A stretch of 39,002 nt of DNA, from NCBI GenBank assembly GCA_964368075.1, contig CAYJAD010000016.1, forward strand, positions 1-39,002. Reading direction: 5' to 3'. The notes under the pieces were generated by a model. That model was not told the origin of the DNA. It did no database searches and saw only the letters and a program-made list of their open reading frames with translations. The stretch's first letter is position 1, and each line of letters starts with the position of its first letter. The DNA comes from CAYJAD01 sp964368075 (lineage in GTDB: Bacteria; Desulfobacterota; Desulfovibrionia; Desulfovibrionales; Desulfovibrionaceae). The position numbers and the translations under genes were made by a program. This document shows positions 7,587 through 15,407 of the stretch, one piece after another.

Positions 7587-8990
7587 TTACTCGTAAGGAT
7601 TATGCTCAATATGATCTGGTACAATAACCATCTTCAAAAGCAAAGGCTTAAGGAATGACCATCTGAACGTGGGGTTAGCGTGTTCGTACTCTTCCACGAT
7701 GTCACGCACGGCGTCCCAGCAGTTATGGCAAGGACAAATGACAAGAGAAGCGCCTGTAGCTTTGATTTGGGCTAATTTAGGCTTCAAAGCAATATTACGC
7801 TGCTTACGATATAAACCTACGCCGTTAAAGCCACCGCCGCCGCCGCAGCAATAGTTATGGTCGCCGCATTCGGACATTTCGCGGAAAGTACCAGGCTTAC
7901 AAATATAGCTGATGATTTCGCGGGTGTATTTGCTCAAACCATGGTTACGCACATAGTTACAAGAATCTTGCAAGGTGCAAGGCTCATCAATGCGCTTGTC
8001 AGGATCAATTTTCAATTTTCCATTACGTAAAGCATGGGCTACCCATTCTACATAGTGCATAAACTGTGTAGGTTGGGTACCGTCTTCGCGGCCTGCCCAG
8101 TAAGGGCCTTCAATAACTGTAGCTCTGTGTGCGTGGCCGCATTCAGTACCTACAACGATTTTCGGCTTAAGGCGTTCTACAGCTGAGTATACACGTTGTA
8201 CGTTTTGGGTACATCCTTCCCAGTCACCGGCAAAAAGTGTAAGAGAGGTGTTTTCCCAGCCTTCGCTTGGTACTGTCCAGTTTTCACCAGCAAGGTGGAA
8301 AAGAATGGCAGCTTCAGAGATATCTTCAGGATAGTGCTTTACTTCGCGAGCATTTAAAATGTACATGAAGTCGGCATTTTCTTTATCCACAGGAATAGAG
8401 ATGCCGGGCCATTCTTCTTGAGCCTCGTCCATCATCCATTCGCAGGTTTCTAGCCAGTCTTCTTGAGTAACGTCCATTTGAGCGCCATATACACGGTGCA
8501 TACCGGAACCGATCTTCAATTCCCATGGTACAAAGCCGTGAGAGAACAAGATACCGCGTAAGTAGCTGAACATAACACCGGTATCAATACCGTGAGGACA
8601 GTACACAGCACAACGGTTACAGCAAGTACATCTTGACCAAGCAATTTCCATGCATTTAATCATAAATGCTGCGTCTACCTTTTCAGGATTTTTCAGCATC
8701 TTATCAAGAGTTTGATGAATCTTGAATGAAGGAATTTGTTGTGGGTCATTTTCATTGGCAGTGTACAAGAAGCAACTCTTGGCGCACATGCCGCAGTTTG
8801 CGCAAATCTCAAGCCAAGTTCTGGTACGAGATTTACATGTTTTTTTCAATTGTTCCTTAAGAACCTGTGTATCAACAGGTAAGGACTTCATTTCTTCGTA
8901 ATATTTCGCGCCACCCTTATCACTCAAAAGATGCATAATGTCTTCTTTGGTGGTCAGGGGAGCCTTAGAGCAAAATGGTTTGTTAGACAT
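7587..8990 (-). CDS. HmcF/TmcB/DsrK-type iron-sulfur protein with CCG domain
   Basis: A 467-residue cytoplasm-facing electron-transfer subunit related to HdrD, DsrK, HmcF and TmcB. Two ferredoxin-type [4Fe-4S] sites are visible: C63/C66/C69/C73 (CANCGMCAKSC) and C111/C114/C117/C121 (CTCCNRCAVYCP). A CCG-type module follows, with C344, C381-C382-G and C421/C424 (CPCHNC), the pattern that holds a noncubane [4Fe-4S] cluster in HdrB/HdrD. Length fits HmcF (about 460). The start has AAGGAGT upstream. It is last in the operon after a triheme cytochrome and an HmcE-like membrane protein, so electrons probably run between periplasmic cytochrome c, membrane quinone or heme b, and a cytoplasmic thiol/disulfide or related acceptor. 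Gene order (cytochrome, membrane, FeS) resembles HmcE-HmcF more than TmcA-B-C; I leave the symbol open. Confidence 0.85.
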   Translation of the reverse strand: MSNKPFCSKAPLTTKEDIMHLLSDKGGAKYYEEMKSLPVDTQVLKEQLKKTCKSRTRTWLEICANCGMCAKSCFLYTANENDPQQIPSFKIHQTLDKMLKNPEKVDAAFMIKCMEIAWSRCTCCNRCAVYCPHGIDTGVMFSYLRGILFSHGFVPWELKIGSGMHRVYGAQMDVTQEDWLETCEWMMDEAQEEWPGISIPVDKENADFMYILNAREVKHYPEDISEAAILFHLAGENWTVPSEGWENTSLTLFAGDWEGCTQNVQRVYSAVERLKPKIVVGTECGHAHRATVIEGPYWAGREDGTQPTQFMHYVEWVAHALRNGKLKIDPDKRIDEPCTLQDSCNYVRNHGLSKYTREIISYICKPGTFREMSECGDHNYCCGGGGGFNGVGLYRKQRNIALKPKLAQIKATGASLVICPCHNCWDAVRDIVEEYEHANPTFRWSFLKPLLLKMVIVPDHIEHNPYE

Positions 8991-9011
8991 AGTAGATGAC
9001 TCCTTCTGTGC

Positions 9012-9686
9012 TTACCAGGGAAAGACAGGGCCACGCGTAGCGCCGCCTCTTTTAATGGCAAAATCCATGCCCACTTGAGCGCGAGACATGAAGAACAATA
9101 CAATGTGGCTAAGCTTTGTAAACGGTGCCACAATAAGAAATACTTCACCACTGATAATATGGATAATGGTCCACATTTCGCTAGGGGAAAGACGTGCAAT
9201 AAGGCCAGAAGCAAAAGGAACGATGGTCAATAAAAGAACCATCCACTCTTTGCAACCTGTCAAAGCACGAGCTTCAGGAACTACTATGCGGCGAAGAACC
9301 AATATGGCAAGGCCGGCAAGGGCTGCATAGGTCAAAACATCAGCAAAAAGCATGGGTAAGCTAGGTAAGCTGATGCCTGTAGCATTTTCTAATAAAATGG
9401 TGTGACCTACCAAGAAGAAAGGAAGCAAAATAGCACCCACATGCAAAAGGAAAAATCCTAAAGCCATAAGAGGCTGTTTACGCCATCCTTGTGTTCCACC
9501 GGGGATAAGCCAAGCAAAAATAGAAGTAAGAGCACCAGGAATACCGCGTCCCATTTGCTTTGTGTAAGCGACACGCTCAAGACGCCAGTCAAGGCCATTA
9601 ATGTAAAGCGCAATGCGTGCTATCATGCCCACAACAAAAATGAGCAAAGAAACAATAAAAATCGGGCCAGTGAGAATATTTAACAT
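9012..9686 (-). CDS. HmcE/TmcC/DsrM-like membrane cytochrome b-type subunit
   Basis: A 224-residue integral membrane protein with about five to six hydrophobic segments, in the NarI-like family that anchors DsrK/HmcF-type subunits. Histidines in or next to membrane segments that could ligate b hemes are in LLHVGAILLPFF, LVGHTILLE, IIHIISGEVF and PFTKLSHIVLFF; the last two match the well conserved HxxSGE...PFxKLxH region of the family. The ATG at 9686 has GGGAGG 8 nt upstream. It lies between the triheme cytochrome (gap 21 nt) and the CCG iron-sulfur protein (gap 21 nt). Expected role: pass electrons across the membrane, with or without menaquinone. Length matches HmcE (about 226). Confidence 0.82.
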   Translation of the reverse strand: MLNILTGPIFIVSLLIFVVGMIARIALYINGLDWRLERVAYTKQMGRGIPGALTSIFAWLIPGGTQGWRKQPLMALGFFLLHVGAILLPFFLVGHTILLENATGISLPSLPMLFADVLTYAALAGLAILVLRRIVVPEARALTGCKEWMVLLLTIVPFASGLIARLSPSEMWTIIHIISGEVFLIVAPFTKLSHIVLFFMSRAQVGMDFAIKRGGATRGPVFPW

Positions 9687-9707
9687 GTTTTATGCCTCCC
9701 AAATGGC

Positions 9708-10112
9708 TTATTTTTTGTCTGCAGCTGTTTGTGCGGCAGCAATGGCATCATTGTGACAACTACGACAGGAAGCAAGCGCAGGGCCCTTACCCATAGTGGC
9801 GTGACAGCTCACACATTCTTTGTGTACATAAGCTACCACTTTATCCGCGCTCATTTCTTCACTCTTAAGGAAAAGTGGGCTATCGTCAATATGACATTTT
9901 ACACAATTATCCTCGCCAACTGCAGCGATATGCTTGTCGTGAGCAAAAAACACCGGAGGCATTTTATCTGCCTGTAATGTTTCTAAAGCAAAGGGGATGC
10001 GATCCACCTCTTCCGCATTTACTGCATCAACCATCATAACGGGGAATATGGCTACCATTGCTAGTATTGCCGCCATAAGCCCGAGCTTCAATACCCTAGC
10101 CTGTTTTTTCAT
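9708..10112 (-). CDS. Triheme class III-type cytochrome c
   Basis: A 134-residue exported cytochrome with a signal peptide (residues 1-33, ending VNA-EE). It has exactly three CxxCH heme sites: CVKCH (70-74), CVSCH (100-104) and CRSCH (116-120). Three further histidines, H58 and H61 in FFAHDKHIAA and H97 in YVHKEC, give one distal ligand each for bis-His coordination. The arrangement is that of cytochrome c3 lacking its second heme, as in cytochrome c7. TmcA, the cytochrome of the related Tmc complex, is tetraheme, so this is a reduced version. It is first in the operon; the ATG follows GAGGAG closely. It is the likely periplasmic electron carrier for the membrane complex, for example from hydrogenase or formate dehydrogenase. 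Confidence 0.85.
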   Translation of the reverse strand: MKKQARVLKLGLMAAILAMVAIFPVMMVDAVNAEEVDRIPFALETLQADKMPPVFFAHDKHIAAVGEDNCVKCHIDDSPLFLKSEEMSADKVVAYVHKECVSCHATMGKGPALASCRSCHNDAIAAAQTAADKK

Positions 10113-10117
10113 GCGTA

Positions 10118-10162
10118 CTCCTCATTGTACTAGGAGGGTTTTCGCTTTGCGGGACACAAAGC
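10118..10162 (-). promoter_or_regulatory. 5' leader hairpins, one covering the Shine-Dalgarno of the cytochrome gene
   Basis: On the minus strand CTCCT (10136-10132) can pair with AGGAG (10122-10118), the ribosome-binding site of the cytochrome gene, over a 9-nt loop. Just upstream, GCTTTG (10162-10157) pairs with CAAAGC (10149-10144). The stems are short, so control of translation is only a possibility. Confidence 0.3.
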
Positions 10163-10619
10163 ACAACTACAGACCGCGAGAAAATTATTTTTTCCACACG
10201 GCTTACCTGTTCCAAATTTCAATGACGCACGGTAAGGGACCCAAGCCCACCGCGCTTGATAAAGTGTCTATAGCAAATTTCACAAGTAAAAGCACTCTTT
10301 TTTTTACCTAAAATATTAACCCTCTCCCAGCCTTTATGTCTTTTATGTTACAATACTTTTTTTGCTAGATTGTTCTATTTAGACCATGTATACTGAAAAA
10401 ATATTCTGCAACGTATTACTGCGACATTAGGCATAACACAATAATACTATGAGAGTAATATTTTGACAGTTTTTTACAAATTACGTACTATTTGCATACA
10501 GAACTTTTTCACTTTTTTACTCTCACTACATATGTACAGCATAAAGTGTAAGAGATTTTTATATTCATTCAAACACATATCAAAATCCTGCATTTTTCCG
10601 TATACTTAAGGAGTATATC
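10163..10619. other. Divergent intergenic region between redox operon and ppk
   Basis: About 450 nt of AT-rich DNA without a supportable gene. It must hold the promoters of both divergent operons. The plus-strand promoter candidate is listed separately; I found no convincing minus-strand promoter. Confidence 0.5.
10463..10491 (+). promoter_or_regulatory. Candidate sigma-70 promoter of the ppk operon
   Basis: A perfect TTGACA (10463-10468), a 17-nt spacer and TACTAT (10486-10491). The start site would be near 10498, giving a leader of about 120 nt before ppk. Confidence 0.5.
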
Positions 10620-12941
10620 ATGCAACAGAATGATACCACTAAAAATTCTCAAACATCGGCACAAGAAGAATTCGTAGAAGATATTGAAAATTCGCAATAT
10701 CATGAACCAGTACCGCAACCTTCATCATCTAAAATTGCAAAAAAAATTTTAGAACCTTTAGATATTCCTGATGCGGGCCTCAATGTAACACATTCCAATG
10801 AAAAATTATGTACTCCGCAAGAAATTGCCGATCTCTCTTGCCCTGGTTTATTTTTAAATAGAGATATTAACTGGCTAGCTTTCAATGCCAAGGTATTACA
10901 AGAGGCGCTGGAGCCTAAAGTACCCTTGTTGGAGCAATTAAAATTTTTAAGTATTTTTTATAATAATTTAGACGAATTTTTCATGGTGCGCGTAGCAAAC
11001 CTTATGCGCCAATACATAGGCAATGTGCCCAACACCGCCGCGGATAAAATTCCTCCGGGCCGTCAATTGGCCGAAATACGCCGCCAGACTTTGCGTCTTA
11101 CTGCCATAGCATACGAACATTGGCAAAAAAAATTGTGCCGCCAACTCAAAGAACGTGGCGTGCGCATAATGCGCTATGTGGATCTCACCAAAAAGCAGCA
11201 AAAATTTTTAGATGACTATTTTATGGATGAAATTTATCCCATCCTTACACCGCAGGCCATTGACCCTAGTCACCCCCTGCCCATTATTGCCAATTTAAGC
11301 CGCAATTTCATTGTACAATTGCGCGATAAACACGGCATTGCGCGCTATGCACGCATAAAAGTGCCTGATAATGTACCACGCTTTTTATTTACGCCACGTA
11401 CCAAGGACGCGAAAACTTATGCCGCCCTTGGCTTTTCTGCCAATGCTCGTGATAACGACATTATTTTTGCCGGTAATCTTATCAGTCACCATTTAAACAC
11501 TCTTTTCCCCGGCCATGAAATTGTCGCTACGGGATCTTTTCGTATTACCCGCAATACAGATATTGAAATTGAAGAAGATGAAGCCGATGATTTGTTGGAA
11601 GCTATCCGTGACTTGGTAGACCAACGCCGCTTTGGTGATGTGGTACGCTTGGAAATTTCTGAAGACACTCCCCTAGATTTACGCCGTTTTCTTATGGATC
11701 ACCTTGAGGTGCGTCCTTTCCAAGTATACAGAATTAAGGGTCCCATGGCTTTTTCTGAAATGATAGAGCTTTATGGGCTTGATAAACCCAGTTTAAAAGA
11801 TGAGCCCTTTACACCCTACGTACACCCCATGTTTAGAGATGATAACGAGTTACATCTTTTTGAAAAAATTTCTCAAAAAGATATTTTGCTTTATCACCCC
11901 TACGACAGTTTTATACCTGTACAAGAGTTTATTCACAGAGCCAGCATAGACCCTAATGTTATTGCCATAAAACAAACACTCTATCGTGCAGGCAATTCTT
12001 CCCCCATTGTGGATGCGCTTATTAATGCCAGACGCCTTGGCAAGCAAGTGACGGCGGTGGTAGAGTTAAAGGCCCGCTTTGACGAAGAACGTAATATTAC
12101 TTGGGCTGAAGAAATGGAAAAAGCCGGAGTGCATGTGGTATATGGCATGCCAGGCATGAAAATTCATACAAAACTTTGCCTTGTGGTACGTCGTGAGCCT
12201 TCGGGTATGCGCCGCTATGCCCATATTGGTACAGGCAATTATAATCCTTCTACAGCTAAAATATATACAGACCTGGCTCTTTTTACTGCGCATCCAGACA
12301 TTTGCGCCGATGTCAGCGACTTATTTAATACCATGACCGGCTATGCAGAGAAGGATGATTATCGCAAACTGCTCGTTTCCCCTGTAAGTATGCGGAAAAG
12401 ACTCATTGAGGCCATTGAAGCCGAGTGTCAAAGACATGCTAAGCATGGAGACGGTAAAATTTTTATTAAATGTAACCAAGTGGCAGATAAAGAAAGTATT
12501 CAAGCCTTGTATAGAGCTTCTAAAGCAGGAGTGGAAGTGCGCATGCAAATACGCGGCGTGTGCTGCTTGCGTCCGGGGCTTCCAGAAATTAGTGACAATA
12601 TTGAAGTCACCTCCTTGGTGGGGCGGTATCTTGAACACCCCAGAATTTTTTATTTCCATAATGGCGGCAACCCTCATATATACATGGGCAGCGCTGACCT
12701 TATGCCACGCAATTTGGACCGACGCATAGAAACACTCGTCCCCATTCTTGACCCCTATTTGCAAAAGAAAGTTTTTGAAGAAATACTGTTAACACATTTA
12801 AACGACACAGCAAAAGCTTATATTTTACAAGAAGATGGCAATTATATTCGTCATAAAGTGCCACGTGGAAGTCAAACCTTCAATGCACAAAAGCACATGA
12901 TGGATTTACGACAAAAAAAACTCAAGAAAACAAAAAAATAA
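10620..12941 (+). CDS. ppk1: Polyphosphate kinase 1
   Basis: A 773-residue enzyme that reversibly polymerises the gamma phosphate of ATP into polyphosphate. The N-terminal domain begins with FLNRDINWLAFNAKVLQEA and FLSIFYNNLDEFFMVRVANL, the middle has IDPNVIAIKQTLYRAGNSSP, and the catalytic C-terminal PLD-like half has the autophosphorylated His in MKIHTKLCLV (about H516, equivalent to E. coli H435) and a second conserved His in RYLEHPRIFYF (about H673). GTGNYNPSTAKIYTDLALF is diagnostic. An unusual Gln/Ser-rich extension of about 75 residues precedes the conserved part, and a basic tail ends the protein. AAGGAG lies just before the ATG. It is first of the ppk-HD-ppx operon. Confidence 0.97.
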   Translation: MQQNDTTKNSQTSAQEEFVEDIENSQYHEPVPQPSSSKIAKKILEPLDIPDAGLNVTHSNEKLCTPQEIADLSCPGLFLNRDINWLAFNAKVLQEALEPKVPLLEQLKFLSIFYNNLDEFFMVRVANLMRQYIGNVPNTAADKIPPGRQLAEIRRQTLRLTAIAYEHWQKKLCRQLKERGVRIMRYVDLTKKQQKFLDDYFMDEIYPILTPQAIDPSHPLPIIANLSRNFIVQLRDKHGIARYARIKVPDNVPRFLFTPRTKDAKTYAALGFSANARDNDIIFAGNLISHHLNTLFPGHEIVATGSFRITRNTDIEIEEDEADDLLEAIRDLVDQRRFGDVVRLEISEDTPLDLRRFLMDHLEVRPFQVYRIKGPMAFSEMIELYGLDKPSLKDEPFTPYVHPMFRDDNELHLFEKISQKDILLYHPYDSFIPVQEFIHRASIDPNVIAIKQTLYRAGNSSPIVDALINARRLGKQVTAVVELKARFDEERNITWAEEMEKAGVHVVYGMPGMKIHTKLCLVVRREPSGMRRYAHIGTGNYNPSTAKIYTDLALFTAHPDICADVSDLFNTMTGYAEKDDYRKLLVSPVSMRKRLIEAIEAECQRHAKHGDGKIFIKCNQVADKESIQALYRASKAGVEVRMQIRGVCCLRPGLPEISDNIEVTSLVGRYLEHPRIFYFHNGGNPHIYMGSADLMPRNLDRRIETLVPILDPYLQKKVFEEILLTHLNDTAKAYILQEDGNYIRHKVPRGSQTFNAQKHMMDLRQKKLKKTKK

Positions 12942-12955
12942 TTTAGGGTGTTTTC

Positions 12956-13531
12956 ATGGCTACACATTTTCATGACGAACTTTCACCGGTAATGCTAGAA
13001 TCTCTAGAACATGGCAAACGCGTGGCGCATTTGTCTAAATCTCTTTTTGATGGTTTATTTCCTTTACATAAACTGTCTAAAAAGTGGCGTTCTATTTTAG
13101 ACCTTGGAGCGCAATTACACGATATTGGCTGGATTTATGGAAAAACTGCCCACCATAAAGCCTCTGCCTCCATGATTCGAGACGGACACATAGAAAAAGC
13201 TGCCGCTATCCCTAAGGACATACGGCATCTTGTGGCCTTGGTGGCCAGGTATCATCGCAGAGCGCATCCTTCCATAACACAATGGCGTTTTGCAGCCCTC
13301 ACAGAAAAAGAAAAAGAGGCTATGATGGTGCTGGCCTCCATCATTCGCCTTGCCGATGCTTTGGACTTTAGCCACACAGGCAGTGTAAAAGACGTTACCG
13401 TGAAAATTACAAAAAATGCTGTTTACCTAAAAACAGATTCACACGGAAACTGCCAAATGGAAATTGACAGAGTTGCCACAAAAAAAGAGCTCTTTTTAAA
13501 GGTATTTTTATTGGATGTACTTTGTTCATAA
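12956..13531 (+). CDS. Stand-alone HD-domain protein in the polyphosphate operon
   Basis: A 191-residue cytosolic HD-superfamily protein. The metal-binding HD pair is in AQLHDIGWIYGKTAHHKAS, with further family positions in LVALVARYHRRAHP and IIRLADALDFSH, the latter giving the downstream Asp. The fold matches the C-terminal HD domain of Ppx/GppA phosphatases, including the one in the next gene: both share LHDIG, the HHK/HANHG segment, an LV..VARYH/LVQMHN helix and the ADALDF/AENMDR segment. The start has only a weak AGGG site and follows ppk by 14 nt, so it may depend on translation of ppk. Expected role: phosphohydrolase on nucleotides or polyphosphate, or a regulatory partner of Ppx; substrate unknown. 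Confidence 0.8.
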   Translation: MATHFHDELSPVMLESLEHGKRVAHLSKSLFDGLFPLHKLSKKWRSILDLGAQLHDIGWIYGKTAHHKASASMIRDGHIEKAAAIPKDIRHLVALVARYHRRAHPSITQWRFAALTEKEKEAMMVLASIIRLADALDFSHTGSVKDVTVKITKNAVYLKTDSHGNCQMEIDRVATKKELFLKVFLLDVLCS

Positions 13532-13592
13532 TATGTGCTACTCTCTTTTTTTTGTACTCTCTGTGCTAGAATGTTTAAGGTGGTGAAACAAC

Positions 13593-15299
13593 ATGAATAC
13601 GACAATGCCTCACGAACACTTTCTTGATATCAATGACTTTCTTCAAGAAGCAGAACCCACAACACAAGAGTTTTTAGGCGAAAAACAAAGCTCTGAAAAC
13701 TTTGCTGTTAGTTCATCACAAGTTATTGGAATTATAGATCTTGGAAGCAACTCTGCACGTCTTTTACTTGTGCAAGTTGACGAAAATGGTGGCTATAATA
13801 TTGTCAACAGAGTCAAGCACATGGTACGCCTTGGAGAAAATGCTTTTGAAACGAAAATGTTACAAGAGCCCGCCATGAAGCGTACCCTCATTGTGCTTCA
13901 CTCCTTTATGGATATGTGCAAAAAATATGAAGTCACGCATATGTTGCCCATGGCTACAGCCGCCATGCGCGATGCCCTTAATGCTCGAGAGTTTTTATAT
14001 AAAGTACAAGAAATGACAGGGCTGACTTTAAACATCATCTCTGGTCAAGAAGAAGCAAGGCTTATTTGCCTTGGTGTATCTAGCTCTCTGCCTGCCAGCC
14101 TTGCCATGCGCACATATATTGATATTGGCGGAGGCAGTACAGAAGTAGCTGTGGCCAACGCGCAAGGTAACCACTGCCTTGACTCGCTTAAATTAGGCTG
14201 TGTTCGCATCACAAATTTATTTTTAAAAGACTATCCGGATAAAGTCCCCACACATGTGTTTTCTTCTATGTGTACTTATATTCGCAGTAAAGCCAGCTAT
14301 GCCATAGGGCGTATGAAACAATTTGACAGTACAGAGCTTATAGGAAGTTCCGGCACTGCCCTTGCTTTGCACAATATTGCGCATCGCCTCCAATTTGGCT
14401 CTTCACCAAATTCTGAGCAAAACACCCTTAGTATTGAAGGTTTGCGGCATGTTTGCCGCCATCTGTGCACCCTCACTGCTGAAGAAAGAAAAAACTTACC
14501 GGGCGTAAGTGTGCGCAGGGCCGAAGTGCTTGTGGCAGGAGCGGCTATTTTGCTAACGCTGATGGAAGATTTTAATTTTTCTCAAATATCTGTCTCTTCA
14601 CGCAATTTACAAGATGGTATCCTTATGGATTACCTGCAACGTCTTCGTGAGAAAAAAGCACAGCTGAACCAAGAAAATTCTCTAGGAAGTAAAGAACATT
14701 CTGTGCAAGAACGCTCTGTACGCGAACACAGCGTCTTTCAATTGGCGCAACGGTGTCAATTTGAAGAAGAGCATTCCAAACATATGGCAGCGCTTACCTT
14801 GCAATTGCACGATTCTGCTGTAGATATAGGTATTATGCCCTTAGACCACCAAGCCCGCGAACTTTTGTATTATGCGGCCATATTGCACGACATTGGCATT
14901 TTTATAGCCTATGCTAAGCATGCCAATCATGGCGCCTATATTATTAATAAAACAGAAATGCTAGGCTTTACCGATGAAGAAATTGACTTTTTAGCTACCT
15001 TGGTACAGATGCATAATTTAAAACCTAATAGGAAAAATTACACCCCTTTACCCAAGGCTCAAGATTTGCGCAGACATTTACAATTTTTCCCTTTATTCCT
15101 AGCGCTTGCAGAAAACATGGATCGTTTGCATTGTCAAAACATCAAAGAAACGCATTTTCTGCGCCACAATAACAAACTCTTCCTCATAGTAGGCGGCAAT
15201 ACCACAAGCCCTGTGGAAATTGAAGCTGTATGTAGCATGGATGATTTGCTACAAAACACCATACGTGAAAAAGTAGAAATAAAGTTTACTTCTTTGTAA
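13593..15299 (+). CDS. ppx: Exopolyphosphatase / guanosine pentaphosphatase (Ppx/GppA)
   Basis: A 568-residue two-domain enzyme that removes terminal phosphates from polyphosphate and/or pppGpp. After a 45-residue leader, the ASKHA-type domain starts with GIIDLGSNSARLLLVQVDE; MATAAMRDALNAREFL, the catalytic-Glu region ISGQEEARLICLGV, and the phosphate-binding loop DIGGGSTEVAV follow. The C-terminal HD domain begins near residue 380, with the HD pair in AAILHDIGIFIAYAKHANHG. AAGGTGG precedes the ATG. It lies 61 nt after the HD gene, completing a synthesis-degradation operon with ppk. Ppx versus GppA specificity cannot be read from the sequence; linkage to ppk favours Ppx. Confidence 0.93.
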   Translation: MNTTMPHEHFLDINDFLQEAEPTTQEFLGEKQSSENFAVSSSQVIGIIDLGSNSARLLLVQVDENGGYNIVNRVKHMVRLGENAFETKMLQEPAMKRTLIVLHSFMDMCKKYEVTHMLPMATAAMRDALNAREFLYKVQEMTGLTLNIISGQEEARLICLGVSSSLPASLAMRTYIDIGGGSTEVAVANAQGNHCLDSLKLGCVRITNLFLKDYPDKVPTHVFSSMCTYIRSKASYAIGRMKQFDSTELIGSSGTALALHNIAHRLQFGSSPNSEQNTLSIEGLRHVCRHLCTLTAEERKNLPGVSVRRAEVLVAGAAILLTLMEDFNFSQISVSSRNLQDGILMDYLQRLREKKAQLNQENSLGSKEHSVQERSVREHSVFQLAQRCQFEEEHSKHMAALTLQLHDSAVDIGIMPLDHQARELLYYAAILHDIGIFIAYAKHANHGAYIINKTEMLGFTDEEIDFLATLVQMHNLKPNRKNYTPLPKAQDLRRHLQFFPLFLALAENMDRLHCQNIKETHFLRHNNKLFLIVGGNTTSPVEIEAVCSMDDLLQNTIREKVEIKFTSL

Positions 15300-15328
15300 A
15301 AGAGTGAAAGCTGATTAACTTTTTCCTT

Positions 15329-15385
15329 GAGAGGGGGAACTTTATTAGAAAAAAAGCTCCCCCTCTCAGACTCTCCCCCTCAAAG
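15329..15385 (+). repeat. 3' structured element, copy 3 (after ppx)
   Basis: The stem GAGAGGGGGA (15329-15338) pairs with TCCCCCTCTC (15358-15367) across a loop with TTAGAAAAAAAG, followed by CAGACTCTCCCCCTCAAAG. It starts 30 nt after the ppx stop and lies in the convergent gap before the glycosyltransferase. There is no T-run, so it is not a standard terminator. Confidence 0.7.
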
Positions 15386-15407
15386 AAACTCTTGCGTCAA
15401 CGTTTCC

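Noticed and set aside
9997..10311. 104-codon plus-strand frame considered as a possible TmcD-like fourth subunit
   Set aside because: It is on the opposite strand, overlaps the cytochrome gene and lacks any Trp-rich or membrane character.
12321..12764. 147-codon minus-strand frame
   Set aside because: It is antisense to the highly conserved part of ppk.
15329..15385. Element after ppx considered as an ordinary rho-independent terminator
   Set aside because: No T-run follows the stem; the tail is C-rich and shared with three other copies, so it is treated as a repeat family.
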